The notes: generated by a model not told the origin, from the letters alone. Positions 25,226 to 34,628 are shown, counted from the stretch's first letter. The stretch: DNA of 64,000 nt from Desulfobacteraceae bacterium (GCA_014237395.1 JABZFP010000030.1:682001-746000); one strand, 5' to 3'. A program made the numbers and translations.

Positions 25226-26227
25226 ATGCGAAACCATCGCGTGATGGGAATCGGTTGGGCGGTTGCGTTATGCCTGACCCTGTTTGCGGCCTTTCCCCCC
25301 GCGGCTGCGACGGGGGCTGAAAAACTCACCTACCGGTTGAAATGGCTTTTCAACACCAGCGTGGTCGGCGACCTGTACGCCGACGTGCGCAAAGAATTTG
25401 CCGCGGCGGGCCTGGACGTCACCGTAAAGCCCGGCGGACCCGAGCGGGATGCCATCAAGGAACTGGAGTTGGGCCAGGCCCAGTTCGGGGTGGCGTCTGC
25501 CGATCAGGTCATTCGCGCCATGGCCAAGGGATCACCGGTGGTGGTCATCGCCCAGTTGTTCCAGGTCAATCCGCTGCAGTGGATCTATCGCCAGGCCGAC
25601 CCGCCGATAACCCGCCTCGAGGATTTGCGGGGGCGCACCATCGGCATCACTTACGGGGGTAATGATGAAACCATCATGCGCACGATCCTGGCCAAGGCCG
25701 GTTTGACGGAACAGGATGTGCGGCTGTTCAGCGTGCGATACGATTACACGCCTTTTTACCAGAAAAAAGTGGATATCTGGCCGGTGTATCGCAACACCCA
25801 GGGGATTTTTATCGGCCAGAAAATGATGGATGGCGGCGAACCCGTGCAGTTTTTTATTCCGTCCGACTACGGGATCCAGTTTGTGGCCAACTCCGTAGTG
25901 ACCTCCCGCCAGATGGCGGAGGAACGTCCGGAAACGGTCCGACAATTCCTCACCGCCCTGTTGAAAGGCTGGGAGGAAGCGCTCGACCCGGCCAAGAGCA
26001 GTTTGGTGGTCGAGATGCTGCAGGAATTCGACAAGGATACGCCGCGGAAGCAGCTGGCGGAGCAACTGGAGATTACCCGGCGACTGGTGAAACCCCAATC
26101 CGGTGTGGCCATCGGGGTTATCGACAGAGACGCCTGGATCCAGACCGAAAAGATCATGTATGACCAGAAGCAGATCGTGAAGCCGGTCCATGTCGAAACC
26201 GCTCTGATGCCGAGGTTTGCTTTTTAA
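25226..26227 (+). CDS. ABC transporter substrate-binding protein, NMT1/SsuA-like
   Basis: 333 residues. It begins with a signal peptide (MGIGWAVALCLTLFAAFPPAAATGAEK, likely cut after the alanines). The mature part has the NMT1/THI5-like fold: YRLKWLFNTSVVGDLYADVRKEFAAAGLDV, LGQAQFGVASADQVIRA and DLRGRTIGITYGGNDE. The WLFN...G.Y start resembles pyrimidine-precursor-binding ThiY-type proteins as well as sulfonate binders. Hence thiamine-pyrimidine precursor, riboflavin-like, or sulfonate uptake are candidates; none can be chosen from sequence. ATG 25226 follows GAGGAGGGTG. Confidence 0.83.
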   Translation: MRNHRVMGIGWAVALCLTLFAAFPPAAATGAEKLTYRLKWLFNTSVVGDLYADVRKEFAAAGLDVTVKPGGPERDAIKELELGQAQFGVASADQVIRAMAKGSPVVVIAQLFQVNPLQWIYRQADPPITRLEDLRGRTIGITYGGNDETIMRTILAKAGLTEQDVRLFSVRYDYTPFYQKKVDIWPVYRNTQGIFIGQKMMDGGEPVQFFIPSDYGIQFVANSVVTSRQMAEERPETVRQFLTALLKGWEEALDPAKSSLVVEMLQEFDKDTPRKQLAEQLEITRRLVKPQSGVAIGVIDRDAWIQTEKIMYDQKQIVKPVHVETALMPRFAF

Positions 26228-26272
26228 GAAGAGCGGCCGTGGTTGCGGCATTTCTCTCAGGAAGATTGGCTC

Positions 26273-27001
26273 ATGTCGGCGGAACGATTGCTTCAGCGCG
26301 TGATGGCGGCCCATGGCGGGCACGAACGCTGGCGCCGCGCGCGTGCCCTGCGGGTTGATGTGCGCTGCGGCGGCGCTGCTTTGACGGCCCGCTTTCAGCG
26401 AAACGCCTACCACCGTTACCGGGCGGTGCTGGATACCCGCAGGCCGCGGGTGAGGTTTACGCCTTTCAAGGGGCACCACGGTGTTTTTACACCGGAACGG
26501 GTGTGGATCGAAACCGATCAGGGGGCGGTGGTCCAGGCGCGGGCCCATCCCCGGCACTTCTTCCCGAGCTGGCGGCGGCATATTTACTGGGATGCGCTGG
26601 ACGTCCTCTATTTCGGTGGATATGCCATGTGGAATTACCTCTGTACACCGTTTTTATGGTATTCGGAGAATATCCAACTGGCGGAGGGCGATCCCTGGCA
26701 GGCAGCGGGGGAAACCTGGCAGACCTTAATGGTCCGTTTTCCTGCGGATTGGCCCACGCATTGCCCCGAACAGATTTTCTACATCGATGATCGCGGTTAC
26801 ATTCGCCGTCATGATTACACGGCACGCGTGATCGGTCCCTATACCCGGGCCGTCCACACCTGTGACGATCATCGAACATTTGACGGGTTGGTGTTTCCGA
26901 CCCGGCGGCGGGTGTATCCGCGGCGGCGGGACAACCGGTCGCTGCCGTTTCCAACGCTGATCTGGATTGATATCGACCACATTGAGGTCATTGACGACTA
27001 A
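26273..27001 (+). CDS. Conserved hypothetical protein
   Basis: 242 residues, soluble, no signal peptide or membrane helix. It is rich in Arg, Trp and Tyr, with segments such as AAHGGHERWRRARALRVDVRC at the start, FYIDDRGYIRRHDYTARVIGP in the middle and FDGLVFPTRRRVYPRR near the end. The alternation of strands suggests a beta-rich fold of the kind seen in uncharacterised lipoprotein-like or START-like proteins, but I cannot assign a family. ATG 26273 (AGGAAG about 10 bases upstream) is preferred over TTG 26243. It lies between the ABC operon and lgt, 64 bases before lgt. Confidence 0.6.
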   Translation: MSAERLLQRVMAAHGGHERWRRARALRVDVRCGGAALTARFQRNAYHRYRAVLDTRRPRVRFTPFKGHHGVFTPERVWIETDQGAVVQARAHPRHFFPSWRRHIYWDALDVLYFGGYAMWNYLCTPFLWYSENIQLAEGDPWQAAGETWQTLMVRFPADWPTHCPEQIFYIDDRGYIRRHDYTARVIGPYTRAVHTCDDHRTFDGLVFPTRRRVYPRRRDNRSLPFPTLIWIDIDHIEVIDD

Positions 27002-27065
27002 GGGCGGCGGCCATGTCGCCGGCACGCCACCGGTGATGATTTCAGGTTCGAGACAGGACGAATAG

Positions 27066-27923
27066 ATGACACACGCATTCTGGGATTGGTGGCAGCATCT
27101 GCCCCGCATGATCGATCCGAATCTCTTCGAGATCGGATCATTCCAACTTCGCTACTACGGCCTGATGTATATCGTGGCCTTTGCGCTGACCTACGGGCTT
27201 CTGGTCTATCGGTCAAAAAAAGACGGCTTCACCTGGTTTACCCCGGAACACATCCAGGACCTGATGGTCTGGTTGATTGCCGGGACGATTCTGGGCGGCC
27301 GGTTGGGATATGTTCTCTTCTACGATCTGAGCTTTTTTGCGGCGCATCCGCTTAAAATTTTTCTGCCCTTCGATTTATCCGACGGCTTCCGTTTTACCGG
27401 CATTTCCGGCATGTCCTACCATGGCGGTGTCATCGGCGTCGTTGCGGCCGGCTATCTTTTCAGCCGGCGGCACAAGCTCCCGTTTGTCACGATGGTGGAC
27501 TTCGTCGCGCCGGCCGCACCCCTGGGCTATACTTTTGGACGTCTGGGTAATTTCATCAATGGCGAGCTATACGGGCGCGTCACAACCGTGCCCTGGGGCA
27601 TGTTTTTCCCGCTGGACCCCGTCCATCAGCTGCGGCACCCCTCCCAGTTATACGAAGCGTTCTTCGAAGGGCTTTTTCTTTTCGTGCTGCTCTGGGCGGT
27701 GCGCAATCATCCCCGCTGCAAGGGCGGGCTGCTGGGACTGTATCTGATCGGTTACGGCACGGTGCGCTTCGGCATCGAGTTCTTCCGCGAGCCGGACCCG
27801 CACCTGATGTACGTCCTGGGGCCTTTCACCATGGGTCAGGTGTTATGTGCCGCCATGGTGCTGGTCGGTCTGGCGGCCTATGGCATTGGGCGCCGGGCGG
27901 CGCAAAAGGTAGAGGTGTCCTGA
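27066..27923 (+). CDS. lgt: Prolipoprotein diacylglyceryl transferase
   Basis: 285 residues, seven predicted inner-membrane helices. It transfers diacylglycerol from phosphatidylglycerol to the lipobox cysteine of prolipoproteins, the first step of lipoprotein maturation. The family signature GRLGNFINGELYGR is present near residue 157, together with RYYGLMYIVAF near the start, GMSYHGGVIGV with the essential histidine, and VRFGIEFFREPD near the C-terminus. Length and motifs are normal. Confidence 0.96.
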   Translation: MTHAFWDWWQHLPRMIDPNLFEIGSFQLRYYGLMYIVAFALTYGLLVYRSKKDGFTWFTPEHIQDLMVWLIAGTILGGRLGYVLFYDLSFFAAHPLKIFLPFDLSDGFRFTGISGMSYHGGVIGVVAAGYLFSRRHKLPFVTMVDFVAPAAPLGYTFGRLGNFINGELYGRVTTVPWGMFFPLDPVHQLRHPSQLYEAFFEGLFLFVLLWAVRNHPRCKGGLLGLYLIGYGTVRFGIEFFREPDPHLMYVLGPFTMGQVLCAAMVLVGLAAYGIGRRAAQKVEVS

Positions 27924-28183
27924 ACAGGCGGCCGACCGGCTGCCCCTGGCTCAAAAAAAACGATCCTAATCAGGACGGTTGACGGCTTGATACCGCCTGC
28001 CACGCGTCGGGCTGTGATCCATCTTCTGATTTGTCTGGCCGTCTTTTTATAGCGATTGTCCTGCACTGAAAAACCCGAGCCCCTCAATTCTTGAAGTCAC
28101 TTTCAGGCATCTAAAGCGTCATGCCTTGTCTCAGGGAAAAGAATTCAGACGGCTCACGTTATCTGAACAACGAGGAGACTGCC

Positions 28184-29383
28184 ATGCTTTACCGAAAAAT
28201 ACCGAAAAACGGGGACGACCTCTCTATTCTGGGGTTCGGCCTGATGCGTCTCCCCGTGACCCAAGAGGGGAAGATCGACGAACCGCGGGCCATCCGCCAG
28301 ATCCGTGATGCCATCGACCGGGGGGTCACCTACCTGGATACGGCCTGGCCCTATCATGCCGGGGAAAGCGAAAATGTGCTGGGGCGCGCTATGGCCGACG
28401 GCTACCGCGACAAGATCAAGATTGCCACCAAACTGCCCTCCTGGATGATCAAAAGCCGCCAGGATATGGACGCCTACCTCAATGCCCAGCTGGTAAAACT
28501 CCAGACGGATCACATCGACTACTATCTGCTTCACGCGCTTGCCGGGGATCCCTGGGATCATCTCGAATCTATCGGTGTGGCGGATTTCCTTGACAAGGCC
28601 AAGGCCGACGGCCGTATTGTCAACGCCGGATTTTCCTTCCACGGCATGCTCGCGGATTTCAAAAGGATCGTGGACGGCTACGCCTGGGATTTCTGCCAGA
28701 TCCAGTACAATTATCTCGACGAGGAAAATCAGGCCGGCACCGAAGGCCTTCAATATGCCGCCGCGAAGGATTTGGGCGTGGTGATTATGGAGCCGCTGCG
28801 CGGCGGGAACCTGGGCCTGCCCACACCGCCGGCGGAGGTGGACGCTATCTGGCAAAGAGCAGCTGTAAAGCGGACACCGGTGGAGTGGGCGCTGCGCTGG
28901 GTGTGGAACCACCCCGAGGTTACGGTCGTGCTTTCCGGGATGAACGACGAGGCCCACATCGAAGAAAACCTGGCCATCGCGTCACAGGCCCTTCCGAATT
29001 CTCTGACGGAAGATGAACTCGAATTGGTTGCGGCAGCCAGCCGGAAATATAAAACCCTGATGAAGGTGGGCTGCACGGGATGCGGCTACTGCATGCCCTG
29101 CCCCTCGGAGGTCCATATCCCCGGCTGTTTCGAGGTGTATAACAAGATGCATATGTTCGGCAATGCGCAGGAAGGCCAGTTCATGTACGCTATCCGCATG
29201 AGCGGCATTCTATCCGGAACTCCCGGCTATGCCTCCCAATGCGTCCAGTGCGGTGAATGTCTGGAGAAATGTCCCCAACAGATTGAAATCCCCGACGTTC
29301 TGGAAAAGGTGGCCGAAGAACTGGAAGACGCGGACCTGGAAAAGCGCGTCGCCATGGGGAAAAAGATGCTCAATATAGACTAA
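28184..29383 (+). CDS. Aldo/keto reductase with C-terminal 4Fe-4S domain
   Basis: 399 residues. An aldo/keto reductase barrel has the family tetrad: Asp and Tyr in YLDTAWPYHAGESE, Lys in KIATKLPSW and His in YLLHALAG. The C-terminal part carries ferredoxin-like cysteine clusters, CTGCGYCMPCPSEVHIPGC and CVQCGECLEKCPQQIEIP, typical of iron-sulfur AKRs of anaerobes. It probably couples Fe-S electron transfer to reduction or oxidation of a small carbonyl or polyol; the substrate is unknown. ATG 28184 follows GAGGAG; an upstream in-frame ATG at 28121 lacks homology. Confidence 0.92.
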   Translation: MLYRKIPKNGDDLSILGFGLMRLPVTQEGKIDEPRAIRQIRDAIDRGVTYLDTAWPYHAGESENVLGRAMADGYRDKIKIATKLPSWMIKSRQDMDAYLNAQLVKLQTDHIDYYLLHALAGDPWDHLESIGVADFLDKAKADGRIVNAGFSFHGMLADFKRIVDGYAWDFCQIQYNYLDEENQAGTEGLQYAAAKDLGVVIMEPLRGGNLGLPTPPAEVDAIWQRAAVKRTPVEWALRWVWNHPEVTVVLSGMNDEAHIEENLAIASQALPNSLTEDELELVAAASRKYKTLMKVGCTGCGYCMPCPSEVHIPGCFEVYNKMHMFGNAQEGQFMYAIRMSGILSGTPGYASQCVQCGECLEKCPQQIEIPDVLEKVAEELEDADLEKRVAMGKKMLNID

Positions 29384-29403
29384 AAAACGAACCGCCGTTT
29401 CGT
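29382..29403 (-). terminator. Weak rho-independent terminator after the trmO-like gene
   Basis: On the minus strand ACGAA and TTCGT form a short stem around an ACGGCGG loop, followed by TTTTTT. It is located about 35 bases after the stop at 29437. The stem is short, so it is only a candidate; the same stretch also lies at the end of the convergent aldo/keto reductase gene. Confidence 0.4.
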
Positions 29404-29436
29404 CTCATTTCGGGGTATGGAACCGAGGGGGCGTGT

Positions 29437-29856
29437 TTACGTTTCCTTCCGGCTCGGCAGGGTATCCTCGTTGACGACGAAGGGTTTGATATCGAGGATG
29501 GGTGTACCGTCGAGCATGTCCATGCCACGCACACGCAGCACGTTCTGGTCCCTTGCCAATACCTCCAGCACCGACAACCCGATCGGATTGGGTCGCCTGG
29601 GCGAACAGATGCTGAACACACCCAGAGGCTGCTCCCGATGCGGTGGGATTTGCTTCAAAAGATCGTTTGAGAACGGGGGGCTCTTGTGGAAATGGAAGAG
29701 TACGACAATGCGTTGCCCGGCGGCAATGTCCGAAAGCCCTTCCCTATACGCGGCATCGATCTCCAGCGTGCCTTCCACATCCGACACCGTCCAGTGCCGG
29801 GGGATGCTCGCTGCATCCGTGTGTGCCGTTCCAATGGATTGCAAGGTCATTTGCAT
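29437..29856 (-). CDS. tRNA (N6-threonylcarbamoyladenosine(37)-N6)-methyltransferase TrmO-like (TsaA/YaeB family)
   Basis: 139 residues forming a single TrmO beta-barrel domain. The SAM-binding signature SPRRPNPIGLSVLEVL is clear (usual form: RSPxRPNPIGLSV), as are IVVLFHFHKS and GMDMLDGTPILDIKPFV. The family methylates N6-threonylcarbamoyladenosine 37 in tRNA-Thr. This version lacks the C-terminal extension of the E. coli enzyme (235 aa), as in archaeal-type or minimal homologs, so the substrate may differ. ATG 29856 is used; an earlier TTG at 29895 has no support. It lies about 50 bases downstream of the TPR/SPOR gene. Confidence 0.85.
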   Translation of the reverse strand: MQMTLQSIGTAHTDAASIPRHWTVSDVEGTLEIDAAYREGLSDIAAGQRIVVLFHFHKSPPFSNDLLKQIPPHREQPLGVFSICSPRRPNPIGLSVLEVLARDQNVLRVRGMDMLDGTPILDIKPFVVNEDTLPSRKET

Positions 29857-29905
29857 GGTGATCTTATGCAGGGTGACGTTTTTGAAATTTATCAAGACAG
29901 CAAGA

Positions 29906-32413
29906 TCAACGGGGTCTCAACTGCCCCTTGAAACCGGACTGTTCCAAGGCGGCCAGCACCTGGGCCGCATCATCGGGGTGGCGAAAGCCCCCCACCATGA
30001 CGACGGAGGCGTTGCTTTCGCGGTCGCCGGGCAGCCGGTAGGGCAGGAAGCCGGAGGCCATCAGCCGGTTCTCCAGGGTTTCCCCTGCCGGATCCATTTC
30101 ATCCGGCGTCACGGCGATTGCTAAAGCAATGGGGGTCAGGAACGCCTCCGGAAACCCGATGCGGGCGATATCGGCGCGGTATTTTTCAGCCTCTTCGGGT
30201 GTCTGATAACAGCCGATGTAAACCCGATACCACACCCCGGTCGATCCCATGGATCCCCTGCCGATAAAAGCTCGCTGACCCTGGGTGGTAAGCTCCACGC
30301 CAAGCTGAAAGGCCTCTTCCTTCTGTTTATAGGATTTGACCTGGTAGGCATAGGGATAGGCGCCGGAAACAGCGATGGCCTGACGCTCTGCGCCGGCGTC
30401 GGATTCAGCTTCTGCTGCCGGTGCTGCAGCGGGTTCGGCGGTCGGTTCCGGGGCTACTGCCGGCGCCGGTTGCGGCGCTTCCGCGGGAGGCGCGGGGGGA
30501 ACCATGCCGGCCGGCATACGCCGGACAAACGCGCCCTTGAAACGATCGGGGTCGAGTTTGGCAAGGGCTTCCCGGGCAGCTTCCAGCGAAGGATATCCAT
30601 TGATGTATACCCGGTGCCATTGGCCCTTGTCCGGAACCTCGACGGCTTGACTGAAGGCGGCGTGGCCTTCTTCACGCAGTCGGGCCACGATCTTGGCCGC
30701 ACCGGCGGCTTCCTTGACCGAGCGGACCTGGATGGTGAAGGCGGCATCTGGCGGCAGATCGACGGGCGGCGGCGGTTCCGGAGACAGGGGAGCCGCTAGC
30801 TCGGCCGGCGGTGCCGGAGCGGCTATTTCGGGTGCGGGTTCCTCGGTGGAAAGATCGGCGGCCGGCGGTTCAGCCGGCAATTCGGTTGCCGTGGCGGGTG
30901 CCGTGGCCGGCATGCTTGGCGCCGCGGGTGGTTCCTGGCCCCCTTCAACGGCCGGCGCTGTCGGGACAGCCATGGTCGCTGGTGGGGTTTCTTCTACCGG
31001 TACGGGTGTATCGGCGGGCGCTTCGGGAACATCGGCTGCCGTATCGGCGCCGGGCTTTGTGTCCGCGTCGGTTGGCGCGGACGCCGGATCAGCCACCATG
31101 ATGGTGATGGTTGCCAGGTTCGAGAGGCCGGCCGCGTTGCGGGCCCGGAAGGTGAACCGGTCCACCCCTTCAAATCCGGGACGGGGCGTATACATCAGGT
31201 GCGGCAGGGTACCCTGCAGGGCGCCCTGGTAGGGTACGGTTTCGATGTCAAAGACCAGCGCAGCGTCATCATCGGGTTCGGCACTGAGCGTGATTTCGAC
31301 CGGCGTATCAGGGGCTGTCTGGATGGATTGGCTGTAAGCTTCCGGCACGGTTGCGGCAGGCGTCGGCGCGGTCTGAGCCACAAGCATGGAGTGGGACGCA
31401 TCGCTTTTCGCGGAGGATTGGGCCGGTGCGTAAGCCACGCGTTTCAATTCGGGCGTGAAGACCAGATCGTCGATGGCCTGCAGTTCGCCTTGCAGGTCGG
31501 TGACGGCACTTACCGACTGGATGGTGATGGGGTCACGGTAGGGGCGGCCCTCTTCGTAATGATTCATTCGTTTGACGTGCATTGAAATCGCGTCGGGCTG
31601 CCGGGCCTTGGCCAGCAGGGATATGATCCGGTTTTCAATGGCAACGGCTTCGTCGAAGCGCCCGGCTTCGGCATAGGCGGCGGCCAATGTGTCCAGGAAA
31701 TTGATGTCGGGGGGTGAATTGTCGACCGCCTTTTCGGCGTAGGCCACGGCGCGCCGCCCGTCGCGCAGGCGGTCATCGGGCGAGGTGGCCATGATCCAGG
31801 CCATGCTGTTAAAGGCTTCGATATAGTCTGGTTTGACCTTCAAGACCTGGATGTAGTCCCGCATGGCACCGCCCGGATCACCCTGGCGATCCCGGGCAAA
31901 GCCTCGGCTGTAGAGGGCTTTGGCGGCGCGGGGATTGAGATGCAGGGCCTCGGTGCAGTCGGCGATGGCCCGGGCGTAGTCTTCTTTTTGAGACCAGGCC
32001 AGGCCGCGGTTACTGTAGGCATCCACATAACGGGGGTTGATGGTGATGGCCTGATTGAAATCGGCAATCGCGTCATCGAATTCACCGGTGAACAGACGGG
32101 CCAATCCCCGGTTGTTGTAGGCTTTGGCCGAACCGGGATTGATAGCGATGGAGCGGCTGCAGTCTTCGATGGCGCCGCGGTAGTCGCCGCTATAGATCCG
32201 GGCGAAGCCCCGGTTGTTGAGGGCTTCGAAATCATCGGGCACCGCTTCTATGGCCATGGTAAACTTGTCGACGGCGGCCTGGTAGTCTTTGGCCTTGAGC
32301 GCCGCCAACCCCTGTTCGAACCAGTTTTGGGTCGCCGCGGCCGTGGTTGGCACGATCAGGAGGGCGCCCAACAAAACTGTCAGAATGAACAGATTATCAG
32401 TGCGTGTCGTCAT
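29906..32413 (-). CDS. TPR, Ig-like and SPOR domain envelope protein
   Basis: 835 residues with an N-terminal signal peptide (LFILTVLLGALLIVPTTAAA). About six TPR repeats follow (residues 30-245; for example AKAYNNRGLARLFTGEFDDA). A short cadherin-like/tandem-95-type strand region (about 390-455, GVDRFTFRARNAAGL) leads into a long Ala/Pro-rich linker. Two to three SPOR-like modules end the protein (AAFTIQVRSVKEAAG; YAYQVKSYKQKEEAF; VVMVGGFRHPDDAAQ). SPOR domains bind denuded glycan strands at the septum, so a periplasmic, possibly division-related scaffold is likely (inference). ATG 32413 is preferred to GTG 32422; neither has a strong ribosome site. Confidence 0.82.
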   Translation of the reverse strand: MTTRTDNLFILTVLLGALLIVPTTAAATQNWFEQGLAALKAKDYQAAVDKFTMAIEAVPDDFEALNNRGFARIYSGDYRGAIEDCSRSIAINPGSAKAYNNRGLARLFTGEFDDAIADFNQAITINPRYVDAYSNRGLAWSQKEDYARAIADCTEALHLNPRAAKALYSRGFARDRQGDPGGAMRDYIQVLKVKPDYIEAFNSMAWIMATSPDDRLRDGRRAVAYAEKAVDNSPPDINFLDTLAAAYAEAGRFDEAVAIENRIISLLAKARQPDAISMHVKRMNHYEEGRPYRDPITIQSVSAVTDLQGELQAIDDLVFTPELKRVAYAPAQSSAKSDASHSMLVAQTAPTPAATVPEAYSQSIQTAPDTPVEITLSAEPDDDAALVFDIETVPYQGALQGTLPHLMYTPRPGFEGVDRFTFRARNAAGLSNLATITIMVADPASAPTDADTKPGADTAADVPEAPADTPVPVEETPPATMAVPTAPAVEGGQEPPAAPSMPATAPATATELPAEPPAADLSTEEPAPEIAAPAPPAELAAPLSPEPPPPVDLPPDAAFTIQVRSVKEAAGAAKIVARLREEGHAAFSQAVEVPDKGQWHRVYINGYPSLEAAREALAKLDPDRFKGAFVRRMPAGMVPPAPPAEAPQPAPAVAPEPTAEPAAAPAAEAESDAGAERQAIAVSGAYPYAYQVKSYKQKEEAFQLGVELTTQGQRAFIGRGSMGSTGVWYRVYIGCYQTPEEAEKYRADIARIGFPEAFLTPIALAIAVTPDEMDPAGETLENRLMASGFLPYRLPGDRESNASVVMVGGFRHPDDAAQVLAALEQSGFKGQLRPR

Positions 32414-32529
32414 GGTCTTCACCCGTGTTTTGCGTTGGCGTCATTTTACAGTATGCGTAAGATAATACTACAAAAACCAGGGTAACACAATCTATCGGCC
32501 GGTGCCGATGACGGTCCGACAAGGGGGTC

Positions 32530-33054
32530 TCAGGCCACCGGTTCCATACCTTGGGCGAGGTATTGCGCCGCCAGGTCGATATAGACCTGTTTGCCATAGG
32601 CCCACAGCTCGGTGTCTTTTTCGGTGACTTCCCGGACCGTACGGGCGGGATTGCCGGCCACCACCATGCCGGCGGGAACCGCCTGATTGGCCTTGACCAC
32701 GCTGCCCTCGGCCACGATGGCCCGTTCCCCGACGTCGGTCCAGATGCTGAGAATCGCCCCCATGCCGATTACCACCAAATCTCCGATGGCGCGGCCATGT
32801 AGAATAGCGCCGTGGCCCAGGGTAACCCGTTCGCCGATGCGGTGCACATCGCCCGGCGGGCAGTGAATGATCACCCCTTCCTCCACGGCCGTGCCGTTGC
32901 CGATTTCAATCCGGCCATAGTCGCCGCGGATAATGGCACCGTGGCCGATGTAGCAATGATCGCCGATGACAACGTCCCCGATGACGGTTGCCAGTTCGCT
33001 GACATAGGTTCCCTGGCCGACAACCGGTTGCCGACCGTCAAAACGATAGATCAT
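32530..33054 (-). CDS. Gamma carbonic anhydrase family protein (left-handed beta-helix)
   Basis: 174 residues of hexapeptide repeats, forming a left-handed beta-helix trimer like CamH/YrdA. Candidate zinc histidines are in VIIHCPPGDVHRIG and VTLGHGAILHGRAIG; the region VIGDHCYIGHGAIIRGDYG also has the usual helix residues. Most family members bind a metal; carbonic anhydrase activity is not proven for this branch. ATG 33054 is chosen because AAGGAGG precedes it and the family normally begins MIYRFDGRQP; the upstream extension to 33111 is unlikely. Confidence 0.87.
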   Translation of the reverse strand: MIYRFDGRQPVVGQGTYVSELATVIGDVVIGDHCYIGHGAIIRGDYGRIEIGNGTAVEEGVIIHCPPGDVHRIGERVTLGHGAILHGRAIGDLVVIGMGAILSIWTDVGERAIVAEGSVVKANQAVPAGMVVAGNPARTVREVTEKDTELWAYGKQVYIDLAAQYLAQGMEPVA

Positions 33055-33144
33055 GGGGCCTCCTTGAGTCGCTGGAAGGTCGGGCCCCCGGGGGATCGAT
33101 GCGGCCGCCACCGGCCGCCGTCTCCGGGTGACCCTTGGAGAGAT

Positions 33145-33483
33145 TCAGATCAAGTCTTTGCGGGCGTATTTTTCGGCCAGGTCGCCGGCCCAGGGCAATT
33201 TATATGTCGTATGCTGAAACGCCTTGATCATCAGAATGATCCAAAGGACGAACGCCAGCAGGGACAGCAGCGGGGCCAGCAGCGCGCCGATAAAGGGAAG
33301 GGTTCCCAGGACGATGCTGGCCAGGGTCAGCACGCCGAAGACGATGATGGATTGGGTGGCATGATATTTGACGAAGTCACTCTTTTTTTCAATCAGATAG
33401 AAGACCAATCCGCTGATCCAGCCCAAAAGGTAACATAGCGTTGCGGCAATATGTTCCGGCAGTCCGGTGGATGATGGTTGCAT
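33145..33483 (-). CDS. Small membrane protein, DUF4870/Tic20-like
   Basis: 112 residues with an N-terminal helix pair (HIAATLCYLLGWISGLVFYLIEKKS) and two further membrane helices. The segment FVKYHATQSIIVFGVLT is typical of the DUF4870 family, also likened to chloroplast Tic20. No function is established for the family. Two in-frame starts exist; MQPSSTG at 33483, with GGAG about 10 bases upstream, matches the short family length, while ATG 33537 is possible. The open frame extends upstream into the next gene without homology. Confidence 0.7.
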   Translation of the reverse strand: MQPSSTGLPEHIAATLCYLLGWISGLVFYLIEKKSDFVKYHATQSIIVFGVLTLASIVLGTLPFIGALLAPLLSLLAFVLWIILMIKAFQHTTYKLPWAGDLAEKYARKDLI

Positions 33484-33547
33484 GATAGGCGATTCTCCAT
33501 TTTTCGATAGCGGGTGAACGATAGCTGATTTTCCCATGGATTCGGCT

Positions 33548-34546
33548 TCAGATCGACTTGGCCGGGGCACCGGCGGCCGTGACGGATGCGTGTTCGCGTT
33601 CCATCCGTTCCCGGAAGCGGTGCGCCACCAGCGTGTCCATGATGCTCTGGGTGATGTGGTAGGCAATGGCCGGGATCAGTGCCATGGGGTAGAGGGTGGC
33701 AAAGTGACCGGCCCAGACGATGTAGGAAACCGTCAGGGTTTTCTGTGACGTGTGAATGGTGAAGGCCGAGGTGGACGCCCGGTCCAGTCGGATGAAGCGG
33801 GAAATGGCGAAATTCAGGACCAGGATCAGCACGTGCAGGACGATCATGAACACGAAGACGGCGATGATGGCGGTGCCGGCTTGCACGATGCGCGCCGTGG
33901 AACTGGAAACGGCATTGAGGACGATCATCAGCACGATGAGCTGGTTGAAGATAGAAAAGGCTTTTTTATAGGGGGCAATCGCATTTTTCAGGAAAGGCCG
34001 CAGCATCTGACCGATGGCGGTCGGGACCAGCACCTTGATCGTCAGACCGGTCAGCATCTGTACCACCGGCAGGACAATCGGGGTGTCGCCGAACTGCAAA
34101 AAGAGATTGAGCAGAAACGGAATGGTCAGGATGGATGCCAGGTTGGTCAGCACGCAGATGAACAGGCTCAGGGGGATATTGCCTAGGGCGATGGCCGTCA
34201 TGACTGTCCCGGAGGCTATCGTGACCGGTGCCACGCCGATGATCAAGGCGCCAATGGCCCAGTCCGGCGGTGTCTTGAAGACCATACCCGCCAGGAAATA
34301 GGCGATGGCCGGGAAAAGGACCAGCGCCGAAATCAGGGCCGCCGACAGCACCCGCACGTTTTTGAACTGTTCCCCGATACTGGCGGTTTCGAGGGTCAGC
34401 CCCGTGATAAGAAACCCTAAAAAGATGACGACCGTCAGGATGTTGTACGTCTTGACGAATACGCCCACGGCCGGGGCGACGAAGGCGATCATTACCACTA
34501 CGGCGATACCGACAAAAAACCAGTACTTCTTCAAATAAGATACCAC
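33548..34546 (-). CDS. Bile acid:sodium symporter family protein
   Basis: 332 residues with nine to ten membrane helices, of the SBF-like superfamily that includes bile-acid symporters and the arsenite exporter Acr3. Typical stretches are VVIFLGFLITGLTLE, the crossing-helix region GVAPVTIASGTVMTAIALGN and the C-terminal YPMALIPAIAYHITQSI. It is likely a sodium-coupled uptake or export permease for an organic anion; the substrate is not predictable. GTG 34546 is supported by GGAGAA about nine bases upstream. Confidence 0.83.
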   Translation of the reverse strand: MVSYLKKYWFFVGIAVVVMIAFVAPAVGVFVKTYNILTVVIFLGFLITGLTLETASIGEQFKNVRVLSAALISALVLFPAIAYFLAGMVFKTPPDWAIGALIIGVAPVTIASGTVMTAIALGNIPLSLFICVLTNLASILTIPFLLNLFLQFGDTPIVLPVVQMLTGLTIKVLVPTAIGQMLRPFLKNAIAPYKKAFSIFNQLIVLMIVLNAVSSSTARIVQAGTAIIAVFVFMIVLHVLILVLNFAISRFIRLDRASTSAFTIHTSQKTLTVSYIVWAGHFATLYPMALIPAIAYHITQSIMDTLVAHRFRERMEREHASVTAAGAPAKSI

Positions 34547-34628
34547 GTCACGTTCTCCTGCAGGTCAATTGCAACGATTCAGGAAGGCGCTGGTGACGCC
34601 TTCTACTGATCCCGTATTGTTATTGATT

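Noticed and set aside
27940..27985. Poly-A run and a small hairpin after lgt
   Set aside because: The T-run would be on the minus strand, where no gene ends, so it is not a terminator for lgt.
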